Shown: piece by piece, positions 21,481 to 33,034 of the stretch
How the letters are laid out: the number at the start of each line of letters is the position of its first letter
How positions within the stretch are numbered: the first letter of the stretch is position 1
DNA from: Acanthosoma haemorrhoidale
Lineage: Eukaryota; Arthropoda; Insecta; Hemiptera; Acanthosomatidae
Reading direction: 5' to 3'
Length of the DNA stretch: 64,000 bases
NCBI GenBank assembly: GCA_930367205.1
Contig: OV884009.1
Location: 120,107,454-120,171,453, forward strand
Program-made: the position numbers and the translations under genes
The notes under the pieces: model-generated
What the model was told of the DNA's origin: nothing
The model's database searches: none
The model's input: the letters and a program-made list of their open reading frames with translations, nothing else

Positions 21481-22600
21481 AAGCATGCAGATATTTCTTA
21501 ATGAGCTTTGAAACAAAATTTTGTTGCTTTTGATTTTCATGCTGCTATTGATCGACAAAAACTAACAGTCCTAATTCTCCTAGATTTTTCCAAAGTATAC
21601 CATTGACCACGCAGTCCTTCTTTCCAAGTTAAAATCATTAACAGATAGATCTATCCACTGGTTTCGATAATTTCTTTTCACAAGTCCACTAGCGTTAACC
21701 ATCCCCAATCAACCCATATCTGCTCTCCTCACTCTTTCCTGGGGTGTAGCCCAGGGATTGAACATTTCTCCTCTTTTTTTTAGCTGTTACATAAATGATC
21801 CCCGCAACTCTATTATCATTATTCCCATCACCTTTACGCTGACGACCCCCAAATCTATTTATCCTTCCCCCCTCCGCTTTTTTAGCTGCGTTTGTCCAAC
21901 TTCAGGGATACCTAAATCGGATCAGTGCCAGGACAAACTTGAATAAACTGATGTTAAACGCAGTGAAAACCCAGGACATTGTCATAGGCTCCAGTTTCGT
22001 CCTCAGATCCTTTGCTGATATTCTCACTTTAACCCTTAGTAACCTTCCCATGGCATTCTGCTCTACCGTCCAAAACTTAGCGATAACCAATGACGACCAT
22101 ACCCTCTATTAAACCAATATATCAAATTTCCCGTCGCTCAATAGATATCCTGAAACTATCCCATCGCTCTCACAGTCTACACGTCAATTCCTTGTTTCCT
22201 CTCTCATTTTCTTTCACCTTGACTGAGTGGTGTATGGGGGATTCATTGCTTCGTCAGATTTGTCTGTGGGACTCCACGTCGAGTTAGGATGGCTCTTCCC
22301 CTCCTTCCGTTCACAATATTAATATTTCCTCGGTTCATTCCTTATTCAAACCACCCATTCGCGTCGTCTATAGACAATATTTTACAGTTTAAAACCCCAG
22401 TCCACTCCCGGAACACAAGATCCTCCGTGCTGAAGCTGCAGCATACGATGGGTCCTTACTTGCTCGATCTACTATCCTCTGGAATTATTTACCTCCTAAT
22501 ACCCGCCATGCTTCATCCCTACGAACCTCCTAAGTTTTTCTATTCCCTCACCATCCATAGATACACTCGTTAGTATGGGAACGATTTACTCATTTATTAT
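21480..22600 (+). mobile_element. CR1-group LINE remnant, RT and C-terminal region (copy 1)
   Basis: One frame gives RQKLTVLILLDFSKVYHTID then HAVLLSKLKSL (RT motif A region), followed by WGVAQGLNISPLFFSCYIND (motif B). Degenerate YADD-region and C-terminal thumb sequence follow, ending near SSLRTF/FYSLTIH at 22520-22560. Stops and shifts throughout. The same family recurs at 41190-41640, 45850-45970, 48580-48970 and 56590-58520; the stretch at 21735-21770 matches the reverse complement of 57480-57520 almost exactly. Confidence 0.8.
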
Positions 22601-23027
22601 TTTCTGTCTTTTATTTTTGTAATTATTCTCAAATTTTCTTATTCTAATTACTTATTATTCTTAGTCTAATTATTTTTATTTGATTGTTTACTATGTATGG
22701 ATAAATTTTGGTGGCCATTTTGTATCTCATTTTATTCTTTTCTGTTTTATTAATTTTATTGTTTTTTATTTAATGTCTTACTGTACAGACTTCTGCATTT
22801 TGTTGTTGTCGTTTGTCTTTGTTTCTTATAGGTGGACCCTATGGAGTTAATTTACTAAAAACAGTTAAAAATTATTATTATGGTTCCTATAGAGGTTTAC
22901 ATTTAATTTTACATTGTTATTACTATTTAACTACGCTATAATAACTATTGTTACTACGCTTTTTGAGGTACCTGTAGCTAGCTTTTCTTCTTCTGGCCAA
23001 CGACCTTGTCCGTTCCTAGTTCACCCT

Positions 23028-23633
23028 TTATAGTAGGTCGGATGGCCATGTTGGCAGAGCGCGCATAATGCAGGCGATTTCAAGGGCTTCTTGCATAATT
23101 CGCTCTCGTGTTGTCCACTGCACTTTACATTCCTGGAGGTGGTGACAGTAGGTTTTGGAGTGCCCATATGCCTGACAATTATGGTATTGGATGATGTCAC
23201 GTTTGGGGTATGGTTTTTCGACCTGTATTGTAGGTCGATGTAGCTGTAGGTGGGTTAACTCGTAGATTTTCTCTACTCTAGGTGTTCGCTCTAGATCGAC
23301 AAAGAACAGTGGTAGTGGTGTTTTAATCGCTTCCTCTTGTTGCCTGGCTTCACGCAACACGTTCGTTATTTGACGAACCTTGTATCCAAGAGCTGAGAGT
23401 TCGTCCTCTATTTCATCAGCTGGTGTGGTCGGATCCGGGTTTCTGATCACCACTCGTAAGGATCTTTCTTGTTTTAGTTGATACGTATGGAAGTCAGCCT
23501 TAGTATCTTCCAAATATTTTATTATGACTCTATATGTATCGGGAGTGTCAGGAGAAATGTTTGTATCTCGAGACCGAATGAGACATGAGAATTTGCAAGT
23601 ACCTACAATTTTTTTCATTTGAGAGCATAGCAA
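23028..23633 (-). pseudogene. Jockey-type LINE ORF1 (Gag-like nucleic-acid-binding protein), partial
   Basis: A 201-residue frame. Residues about 60-80 (SLRVVIRNPDPTTPADEIED) and 108-120 (PLPLFFVDLERT) match the conserved core of jockey-clade ORF1 proteins. A cysteine/histidine block (NCQAYGHSKTYC) follows, with the first zinc cysteine apparently lost. No ORF2 follows downstream on this strand, so the copy is truncated. Confidence 0.75.
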
Positions 23634-23639
23634 TTTAAA

Positions 23640-24350
23640 ATTGCTAATATTGCGGACTAATATTGACGGTGGCTTGGGCTGTGTAGTGTAGGCGTTTGGA
23701 TAGCTTCCATGTCCTCTACTTGGGTATTTTTCAGCACCTCAAAACTGTTGACAGAACGGGGACTCGTCAACAGTTTCTTCTTTAGAAGTGCTTGCTTGTG
23801 GTGGTATGCCTTCCATCTAGCAGGCTGCAGACAAATTTATTTGCAAGTTTCTATTTGAACGTTGCTGATATTGAGTATATGCATTGAGTTGTCGAAAGAC
23901 AGTTTCTTAATGTTTTAAGTGTTCTTCCGTAGTTGCTGAATAAATTATTATATTATCAACATATATCATGGCATTAGTGGTATTTGTGACCATCCATCAT
24001 ACCCACAGCACGTTGGAACGTGGAAGGTGCATTACGTATTTTTTTAGTTCCTCCATTGTTCCATAGCCCAATAACATGTCAAACCTAGAGCTGCTGAATG
24101 GAAATACAAGGACTTTAATTTTCTTATCAATACCTATCAGAGGAAAAAGGTTACGTATTGTACTTCTTTTTCCTTCAATTCTGCCTGCTGGGGTTTTCAA
24201 TTTAAATTCTTCACGCAGTATGGTACAGTCTTATGGTACACTATTATGGAATAGGAATTTGTTGTTTACATTAGCAATCATTAGCGGAAGGGACTATGTA
24301 TAATTAATGGCGTGTTCATTTCGGCTGGTGGTGGCTCGTTGCCGTTGGGA
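23640..24350 (-). pseudogene. Ty3/Gypsy pol remnant with a protease-to-RT deletion
   Basis: The minus strand carries a post-protease stretch (FPLIGIDKKIKVLVFPF, then FDMLLGYGTMEELKK at about 24000-24200), then jumps to RT sequence (RNAPSTFQRAV) and a degenerate active site reading YVDNIIIYS near 23965, where the second catalytic Asp is Asn. Text matching the first half of RT is missing. The style is that of Gypsy-type elements. Confidence 0.65.
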
Positions 24351-25140
24351 CCTACTCTAAAAAAATGCTGGAACTAGTCTTGAATTTGATCTTTCAATTC
24401 GTCATCTCAATCATTTTCCGTGTGATGGACACGATCTTCATAGATACAATTTGGTTTTATCTTCCTTGGGGTCTATCATTTTGTCTATAGTCCCCCCTCC
24501 CCCGAAGTAGGTTTATTAAAGTATCTTTGTTGGTCCTATGGCGACCATAGTTAGTTTTGTAACTATTTCTACGATAGTTATGAGGTTGTTGTTGATAGCG
24601 TTAGTCATTTTGTTGTCTGTAATCATTTCGATATTCTTCTCGATTGTAGTATTTCTGTTGTTGATCGTTTGGTCTTCTTTGAACATTAGGGTCAAATAGT
24701 TTCCCATTATAATTCGGATTTTTTTGATGTGTTGGTTGGCTTGTTTTGTTATTTCCGTACAATCTTTAGGCAATGTGTGTGGCATGATAGCGTAATATAC
24801 TGTCAAGATCTTCTAATTTTGTGAGATAAATAAAATTTGTTACATCATGAATTAGTGTAACTGGTATTCAGTATCTTGCCCTTTGTAGGCCTTTGTCCAA
24901 TAGTTTCCACATTTGTTCTAGCATATGGACTACATCTCATTTTTGTCAGAAGTGAAATACATTTGTCAGGGTTTTCGTTGTGATGCGATTTTGTCTTTAT
25001 GATTTCAAAAACTGATAGTTCTTTTGTATGTATATCTTGATATTTTTTCTTTAGAAAATCAATTTGTTTTGCGGATCGCCTGGTATTCGGGAATTATGTT
25101 AAACTCAGTCTCTTTTGCCTTTTCACCTGTAGTGAAAAGT
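24350..25140 (-). pseudogene. Possible gag remnant of the same Gypsy element
   Basis: Asn/Tyr/Arg-rich minus-strand text (for example YNREEYRNDYRQQNDKN near 24600-24650) resembles the basic C-terminus of Gypsy-type Gag proteins that lack zinc knuckles. It lies directly upstream of the pol remnant in the right order. No long frame survives. Confidence 0.45.
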
Positions 25141-25399
25141 GTAGAGTTACAATAAAAATATATTTATTAAAATGTTGCAGTTGCTTCAGTGAATGAATCC
25201 TTTATTCCTTCACTCCAACTTCTGATGTCTTGCTTGATATATTTGTTATGATAAACCCTGGTAATAAATTATTGAAATACTTCTGTGCCTGAAGTCGTGA
25301 AGAGCTGCTAATATTCTGGAATACTTAGCTCCGTTTCTTCTGGAGTCAATCAGAGTGATTTTACTACTTCCAATGTTGTATTGCTTTAACAAAGAAGCA

Positions 25400-26330
25400 C
25401 TAGTAAAGTTACTAAACATAGCTGTCGGGAGTTATCAGATTTGAGGATCTCCAAGGTGGGAGGAGACGCCCGCCGCCGGGCTAGGGTCGCTACGACCTCT
25501 AGCCGCTGTCCGGCGAGCGCCAAGAAAGAGATAAGGCGGGCGGACCTGTGGTCTTTCCCCCTGGCTGGCGGCCTAGTCGGTGGGTAGCTTAATTCGCTTT
25601 GATCTGACTCCATAAGAACATAAAAGGTGTGCCCTAAATGTCCACTATGTTAGTAGAGGTACAGGGTAGCTATTATAGGTAGTTTACGTGGTCTTGGAAT
25701 GACCACAAATTCACGCTCGGTGTTTGAGGGTAGGCGAAAACCGACCGGATTCTAAAGGCGAGTGTGAACCGGAGAGAGGCAGACTGGATTGCTGGGAGAG
25801 ACGCTACTAGGTACATTTTGTAGGGCCCCAGAGACCGTCGTCCACATGGAAGAGATCCCTTCCAGGGGCTGTGCTAGTTCTAGCGAGACGAAGGCAGAGA
25901 ATCCCAAAAGGAAGGTGTATTAAGGGGGGTAAAATGGGTAGGGTAATGGAAAGACTAGAGAGGGAGACAGGTGCGGGGGTCTCCTGTACTCGTAGCGGAG
26001 GAATCAAGCAACAGTGCCCTACTCACTGCTTGTGAACTCCCAGTCTGACCTATCCCTACCAACGCCTACTGTCACCTCCAAGTGGTACCCCCTGGGGAGT
26101 CCGATGGACTCGTGGAGGACAGAGGCGGGATCTCCTCATGGAATCCATGTGGAGATCTCCTAAACACCCAAGCCAAGTGTAGAGGAGCTCGAGCTATGGC
26201 CGAATGGCAGGGGGTGTATAAAAATACACTGTCTCTAATCGACCCCCTTGGGGCACCAGGCGCACCCCATTGTAATAAATGCCCTCTGCAGGGAGAGGGG
26301 GCAGTACCTGCAGAGTAACTTCCCCCACAT
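25400..26330. other. GC-rich block preceding the RNase H LINE
   Basis: Locally GC-rich, unlike the AT-rich surroundings, and contiguous with the LINE that follows. Probably its 5' untranslated region or ORF1 region. No ORF1 motif could be read with confidence. Confidence 0.4.
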
Positions 26331-26459
26331 TCGTGGGAACAAAATTGAATGTTTTAACTAACAATGAAGATATGGAGGAGCTGGTCAGCTTGATCAGCGG
26401 AGAGAACTCAGCCCAGGGGCCTTCAATGGACCTTGGCGCTGAGGTAGTGGACGACGATT

Positions 26460-29400
26460 GCATCGGTCTACCTCCCATATGAAGAAGGAGTCCCGACCGA
26501 GGCACTCAGTAAGCTAACGGAAGGGACTGCCTTAAGGGGCGAGCTTATAGGATCGCTTGACGCGAACGCTCACCATCAGCTCTGGGGGAGCAAGGACAAC
26601 AACCAGAGAGGTGAGTGTTTAATAGAGTACATAACTAGTAATGACCTAGACATTCTAAACAGAGGCAACATTGCCACCTTTAACAATAGAATCAGATCCG
26701 AGGTCATTGATATAACCCTTAGCACACGTATTATAAGCCTAAGGGTTAAAGGCTGGCACGTCTCTGAAGAAGAGTCATGCTCAGATCATAGAAACATTAA
26801 ATTTGATCTAAGTGGTAACATCACGCCCGAAGCTGTGTATAGGAATCCCAAACTTACAAACTGGGAAACCTACTATACACATCTTGAGGAGGAGGTCAAA
26901 TGCTGTCCTAGAGTGGTGAGTAGCAACTGGCATTTGGAACATTTAAACTCAATATTGACTGAGGCAATGATTAAGTCATACACTGACAATAACACTGTAT
27001 GTAATGTTAGATCCAACAGGAACTGTCCCTTGTGGAACAATGAACTTGGCAAGTTAAGAGCTCTTACACGTAAACTCTTTAACGCGGCCAAAAGATCAGG
27101 CAGATGGTACACTTATAAACGTGCACTCACTGATTATAACAAAGAAGTCAGAAAGGCTAAAAGAAGGGCGTGGAAGAAATTTTGTAGCGAAATAAATGAT
27201 ACAACCTCCATGTTTAGAGTAAACAGGATCTTATCCAAGCAGTCTGACAGGGGAGTACTGGGCTCCGTCAGGGTGGGAGGGGGCTACATGGATTCTGAGG
27301 AGGGAACCCTCGGTGCCCTGGCGCGCGCGCATTTTCCTGGCTGCGGACTGATGGATACGATTAATAATGACCCTACTAACTGTGAACACACTAGTTGCAA
27401 GGGTAACTGGGCAGAAGCAAATAAAATTGTCAATTCTGCAAGAGTGGAGTGGGCAATTAATTCTTTTGCTCCTTTCAAATCACCTGGTACTGATGGGATA
27501 TTCCCAGCCTTGCTACAAAAACGCCTACCAGTAATTAGGCCCCTTATACGTACCTTGTTAAGGGGAAGCTTGGCACTGAGCTATATTCCAGTAAGCTAGA
27601 GGATGGCAAAAGTGTGTTACATACCAAAACCTGGGAAAGAGTCCTATGACGAACCCAAGTCTTACAGACCAATATGTCTGACATCATTTTTAATGAAGAC
27701 CTTGGAAAAGGTCATAGACAGACATATTAGGGACGGAATACTGGTAGAACGACCGCTCCATAGCGCTCAATTCGCATACCAGGCAGGAAAATCCTGTGAA
27801 ATTGCTCTCCACCACCTGGTTTCCAGGATTGAGAGATCCCTAGTTCATAAAGAAATAATGGCAGGCATCTTTGTTGATATAGAAGGTGCCTTTGATCGCA
27901 CACCCTATAACACTATGGCATCAGCCTTAGAAAGAAAGGGGATTAGTTCCTTAGCCTCTAGCTGGATAAATACCATGCTAGAGAATAGGATTTTACAATC
28001 ACAATTGGGACAAACCAAACTGTGGATGAAGCCAGTGGGAGGATGTCCACAGGGAGGGGTGTTATCTCCATTACAAACCTAAACTCTGCAGGGTTCTACG
28101 CACAGGGATATGCTGATGACATTGCTGTGCTCATAGGGGGCAAGTTCTCAGAAACCATTTCTGAGTTGCTTTCCGCATCGATGGATCTTTTGAGGGATTG
28201 GTGTGAAAAGAATGGTTTAGGAATCAATCCCCAGAAGATAAATCTCTGTATCTTCGCCAACAAAAGAAATGCTATAGTTAGACCACCCTATATAGGGGGG
28301 ACACAGGTAAGCATTTGTAGTGAGGTAAAGCATCTAGGGGTTACTCTGGATAGTAAATTGGACTGGTCTAAACACATCAGGAATACTACTATGAAGGCAC
28401 TTCGATGCCTCTATGCATGTAAAAGGGCTGTGTGTAGGACCTGGGGACTATAACCCAGAATGTTATTCTGGCTATATACCGCAGCAGTGAGACCAATGGT
28501 GCTCTATGCCTCTATGGTGTGGTGGCACAGAGGTAGTATTAGTAAAAATAGAACTTTGCTTGGCAAATTACAGAGGGTTTCATGTCTCATGATTACTGGT
28601 GCCATGAGTACAACTCCTACTGCTGCAATGGAAGTCTCATTGAACTTGAATCCACTGCACATAGAAGTAGAAGCGCAAGCCTTGAACGTGGCTTACAGAC
28701 TTGCGAAATCAGGTACAAGATCCAAAGTCATGACTCACATAGGACATGGGAACTTGTTCAGAAGAATTGATGAGGACGAGGTGCTGTCAATGCACTCTGA
28801 CCTACAAGTTAAGAAACACACAGACGTTTTATACTGTGCGGAAAACACAAAGACCAAACCACATAAACTGTGTAATGGGATTAACTGCTATACAGACGGC
28901 TCACTAACAGAAAACGGATCAGGGGCCGGCATATGGAGGAAAGATAAACCAGAATCTGGGATTTCTATTCCTTTAGGTAGACACACCTCGGTCTTTCAGG
29001 CCGAAGTGATGGCGATCAATGTCTGTGCCCAAACCTTAATTGGGGAGGGTGTAAGAAACAGACTGATCACAATTTTCACGGATAGCCAGGCAGCCATTGG
29101 CGCCCTGAGAAGCTATACGACCAGATCTTATCTGGTTGAGGAGTGTAAAAACAACCTAAACACACTCTCGCTAGCCCACACTGGGTGCCAGGACATACAG
29201 GCAATGAGAAGGCAGATGGCCTTGCAAGGGTGGGCTCAGAACAGACACCTCTTGCACCTGAACCCATATGTGGTATCAGCCTCAGCTACGCTAAAAGGCC
29301 TATAAAATTAGCTATAGAGGACAAGGCAAGACTCTCTTAGAGAGAAACTGAGAAACAGGAACACTCGAAACTGTTTCTTAATGGACCATGTAAGAGAAGA

Positions 29401-29700
29401 AGCTCAGCACTTCTATCAATGGACAGGTGGACACTCAAAAGTGTGACAGGACTCTATACAGGTCACTGTCGGTTAAATAAACACCCCTCTTTAATTTGGG
29501 AATAGTGGGATCACCAATCTGCAGATTCTGCAAGAAAGAGGGAGAAACGGCACGTCATATAATATGTGACTGTGATAACTTAGCTAGAAGGCGATACTTT
29601 TATTTTGGTAGTGATCGCATTGTAGACCCCAAACTATGTGAACTGATCGATCGATTCAGTATCCTCAGATTTGCAAAGGCCGTGGGCCTGTCACATATTT
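26460..29700 (+). pseudogene. ORF2 (endonuclease/RT/RNase H) of the LINE, broken
   Basis: Long surviving frames are 26835-27599, 27603-28082, 28022-28453, 28460-29305 and 29496-29702. A stop at 27597-27599 separates the first two. Around 28065-28085 a deletion with frame change removes the residues normally lying between GGVLSPL and the stretch before YADD. Further breaks occur near 28450, 29190 and 29340. The element encoded a target-primed reverse transcriptase; this copy cannot make a whole protein. Confidence 0.88.
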
Positions 29701-29763
29701 AGGACAGAGACATGGACGGCGCACAATAGGTCTCAGTGAGGCCGCGGTGCACAAATGCCGGAA

Positions 29764-29793
29764 CAAATAATAATAATAATAATAATAATAAGG
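29764..29793 (+). repeat. (TAA)n LINE tail / microsatellite
   Basis: About nine TAA/ATA units in a row directly after the LINE 3' sequence, acting as its 3' terminus. Confidence 0.9.
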
Positions 29794-29795
29794 TG

Positions 29796-31680
29796 TATAA
29801 GGCAAAGCTAAGTTTACTTCGTCATTTAGAAACTTATTGATAGTGAAAACGTTCCTTTCAATGGGGGGGGGGGTGAGGTCTCGTAACAACCGCGGCCTAG
29901 ACACTAAGTACGTTATTTTAGTTATAAGCAACCTATACTTACAATATGGTGCAAACACAAAAATTAGAAATGGAAATGGATAAAGAAAATAATCAAGTAT
30001 TCTGAAACATATATATAATTTTAATTCATAAAAAACAAACAAAATTTATTAGCCTAAGTTATGAAAATACGTTTTCTACTATAAATAAGCTTACTTACTG
30101 ATTATCACATTGTAACTTTTCAGCCATAATTAATTTAAGCGTTATTACTTTTCTCAGAGGCATTAATAACAGAATATGTGCTAGAATATATTAAAGTTAA
30201 AGGTATTTGTAAAAAGTAGCAAAGAAAGTAGAAAACTTCAAGCAGATTTGTAACAATATATACAAAGAAAGAATAAGTTTCAACTAATATTAAATACTAA
30301 AAATTGTCTACTTTAAAAATTAAAAACAAAACATTTAAACGAAACATTTTGTTATAGGAAATTTTTTTATAATAACCAATCCATAAATCTATATTTAGAT
30401 AAAGTTATACTGTTAAACATAAACAATTGTAATAAAATAAAAACAACATAAATTTTAATGCAATGGTATTTAAATCATACAAAATATTTTAGCAATACTT
30501 TTTATATTTAATTATTTTGAACCAAGTGAAGTTTTAATTTATTTTATAAATATTATTGAGAAAAGAGAGGGAACCAAATCTTACACCAGTTAATCTGGGA
30601 CCCTGGTTGGAAGTGAGTATTGGAAATCTGGAAGTGGTTTTAATCTGTTCATTTGACGTCAAATAATAGTATCCCAAGTTGGCCCCGTTCCAAGTGGTGA
30701 GCCAAGGAGGGATGGGGGGGGGGGAGCCACTAAATTTTCGGACTTTTTTTCTTTCTCGCCTATAACTTTTAAACGGTGCACCCTAGTGAAAAATTTACTC
30801 TATTAAAGATTAATTAACATTGAATTCTGCAAAAAATGAGTTACTCAAACTTTGAATTAGATTTGACAGAAGAGTCAAGATTGACAGTCAAAAAACGATC
30901 GATCAGTGAATTTTCCTTAAAACATCCTATATAGTCATATTCAATAGATTTTAACTTGAAAACAGCTATTCTAAGTGAAAAAAAACCCTTGAGTGAAAGT
31001 TGTAGAGCATTTAGTGATTACCTATTTTTATTAGTTCAATCAAGGTAAAGCATAGAAAATCCTGATTTTTTTATATCTCCATCATACGCTCACAAAATTC
31101 CAAAAAGGTATCTTCGAGTTTGAACTCTACAATTGCACTACTTGACTTAGAAAGTAGTTACCTACTTTAAAAATTCAACCTGAATGTTGTTTGTCATCAA
31201 ATATGATGTCAATGAAGTCTAAAAATAAGAATGAATGAATTGACGAATTAATCAGAGTTAACATTTATTGCTATAATAAAAATAATGTTATTACATATGA
31301 TTAAGTTAGAAATTATTCATAATGGAGGTCTTAGAAATACGAATAACAAAAAATGTACTTATAAAATGATTAATAAACTTAAAATAAAATGTATGGAAAA
31401 AGGAAATTCTCGAAAAACACTCTTTGTCAAAAGCATATCATAGTTCGTGTTTCCTCCTAGTTGGTTGTCAAGGCTGGAACTTGGGTCACACGTCACTCAC
31501 CTTCAAGTACTGCAATAGAAAAAGTTTAAATCATCAGTCAGAGAAAATGCTCTGGAAACTAGTGGGTTCTCTGATAGGTGCCTCACATCAAATTCAAATA
31601 TGTACATCGAGTGTTAGCAAGTATATCTATTCATGTTTCACTTACAAGATTGCGGATTGATTCTTATGAGCATTAAAACT
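29796..31680. other. AT-rich interval, no gene seen
   Basis: Contains two poly-G runs (about 29861-29872 and 30715-30725) and a moderately complex block at 30590-31200 resembling a non-coding transposon body. No reading frame has a recognisable motif. Confidence 0.45.
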
Positions 31681-32300
31681 TCAGATGTTGTAATCCACTA
31701 TTACCAAACACAAATTAACTGAATGAGCCAGTCAGCTTGTTTTTTTGAGGATGGTAACTGCTTAATGTCTTAAACCGCCTGGCATCATAATAGGTGCAAT
31801 TGAACCCAAAGGTTGAGAGAAGGTCCAGAACATATTTAGAACCATACATTTTGAGGAGCATTGTCGCAAGTCCAATCCGAAGAAGAGATATAAAGGATCT
31901 AGGCCATGCAGTACTTACCACTGCATTTGAAATAGCTATAACTTTCCTCTTGCAGATTCACCATTTCTACTTTTTTTGGGCATCATAATATTCTGCAGAA
32001 GCAAAGGGATTGTGGGATGTCATCTTCCTCCAAAAAGCTGTCTAATTTGCGCTAAGTCTCAGTGTTGTTAACTTTGGATCTCAAATCCTCTTTTATTATA
32101 GCCTCAAAAGCTTCTATAACTCGAAATCTTTTGTCTTGTGGATTTGTCCTTGTACACTTGTACCACTCCTGGGTCAAAAGTTGGTATCCTGTGTTCAGGA
32201 AACAGATTATAGGTTTTTTAATCTTTTGTGTAATCGCAATTATATCGTCTCCACATTTTTTAAGATACGAGCGCTGAGTGGCTTATAACTTGGGACTACC
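31680..32300 (-). pseudogene. Possible transposon-protein fragment, unidentified family
   Basis: The minus strand reads LLRIGLATMLLKMYGSKYVL then DLLSTFGFNCTYYDARRFKT near 31770-31880. This is the kind of helical segment that recurs in unclassified transposon-linked proteins of invertebrates. Surrounding frames are broken. The assignment rests on pattern memory only. Confidence 0.3.
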
Positions 32301-32776
32301 CTTTTAAATCCTTTAGATTTCAGAAGATGTTAATATGAACCGATATTCATTTTTTGCAATATAATTGCAAACGTAATCGAAGCAAGTGCTCTAACGTCAT
32401 CAGCTTCTGGGCAGTGACTGGGTCGTGAAGACGGCAACTTTTGCTACTTAATTTGAGGTACCTGGCCTTGCAATCATATTAAATTTACTATTTTAAAAGT
32501 AGACATAAACAGTGAGGTATCCGTTCATGAAAAAAATATAAAAGTAGCATTAATTACTCCTGAATGAAGCACTTTAGGTACCATAGGTGGAGGTTTTCCT
32601 GTGCTTGTGTAAGTAAGTCTAGCCAGGTAGTAAGGTATCCAGCGCCTTCTTCACTTACCTCTATGGCCGCATTTTATATGGTACTGTTCAGGAAGTTTCT
32701 ACTGTCAACAATGCCCTAGTCATCTCTTCCGTTTGATGGTAAATCTAACCTTTTGTTATAAATATAAACTACCAAA

Positions 32777-33034
32777 ATGTACGATCGTCAGTGGTCCACG
32801 AAAAGGCAACAAATGCTGAATGAAGTGGCCAATCTGGAGCTATTACTAAGAAGTAAGTAATGGAAATTAGAAAGCGTTTATAATCGGACTCCATAATCAT
32901 CTAATAAATCATTTCCAACTTTTACAGATTGACACCTGAAGTCTGGTCACAAATCGATGATCAGGAAGAAAAAATTGAACATTTAGCTAAGGATATAAAG
33001 ATAGAAGCAGTAGGCATATGCCATTCAAACTGTG
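32777..33034 (+). CDS. Candidate two-exon coding start, product unknown
   Basis: An ATG in good insect context (CAAAATG at 32777, with TATAAATATA about 20 bp before) opens a 25-codon exon (MYDRQWSTKRQQMLNEVANL...), ending at donor GTAAGT (32853). A second open block at 32929-33034 reads VWSQIDDQEEKIEHLAKDIK, then IEAVGICHSNC, and ends at another GTAAGT (33035). The best acceptor by sequence (TTTACAG, 32927) gives a stop in the joined frame; a weaker AG at 32941 keeps it open. Charged and coiled-coil-like. The downstream exon is not found. It might instead be an upstream part of the dystrotelin-like gene, because the end phase (1) fits 38459. Confidence 0.35.

Larger units (their letters stand above)
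26330..29795 (+). mobile_element. RNase H-bearing LINE (I/LOA/R1 group), 5'-truncated or decayed, with TAA tail
   Basis: Domains in order are: the second half of the endonuclease (IASVYLPYEEG, then SLDANAHHQLWGS near 26550), RT with SPGTDGI and IEGAFDRT, the YADD box near 28110, RNase H (NCYTDGSLTENGSGAGIW near 28890, FTDSQAAIGAL near 29080) and a C-terminal zinc knuckle (CRFCKKEGETARHIICDC near 29525). It ends in a (TAA)n tail at about 29766-29791. RNase H plus a TAA-type tail points to the I superfamily, and the DIEGAFD form of motif A fits LOA/R1 relatives. Confidence 0.9.

Noticed and set aside
23997..24200. 67-codon minus-strand frame as an independent small gene
   Set aside because: Its text matches the post-protease part of a Gypsy pol and continues into RT sequence, so it is retroelement debris.
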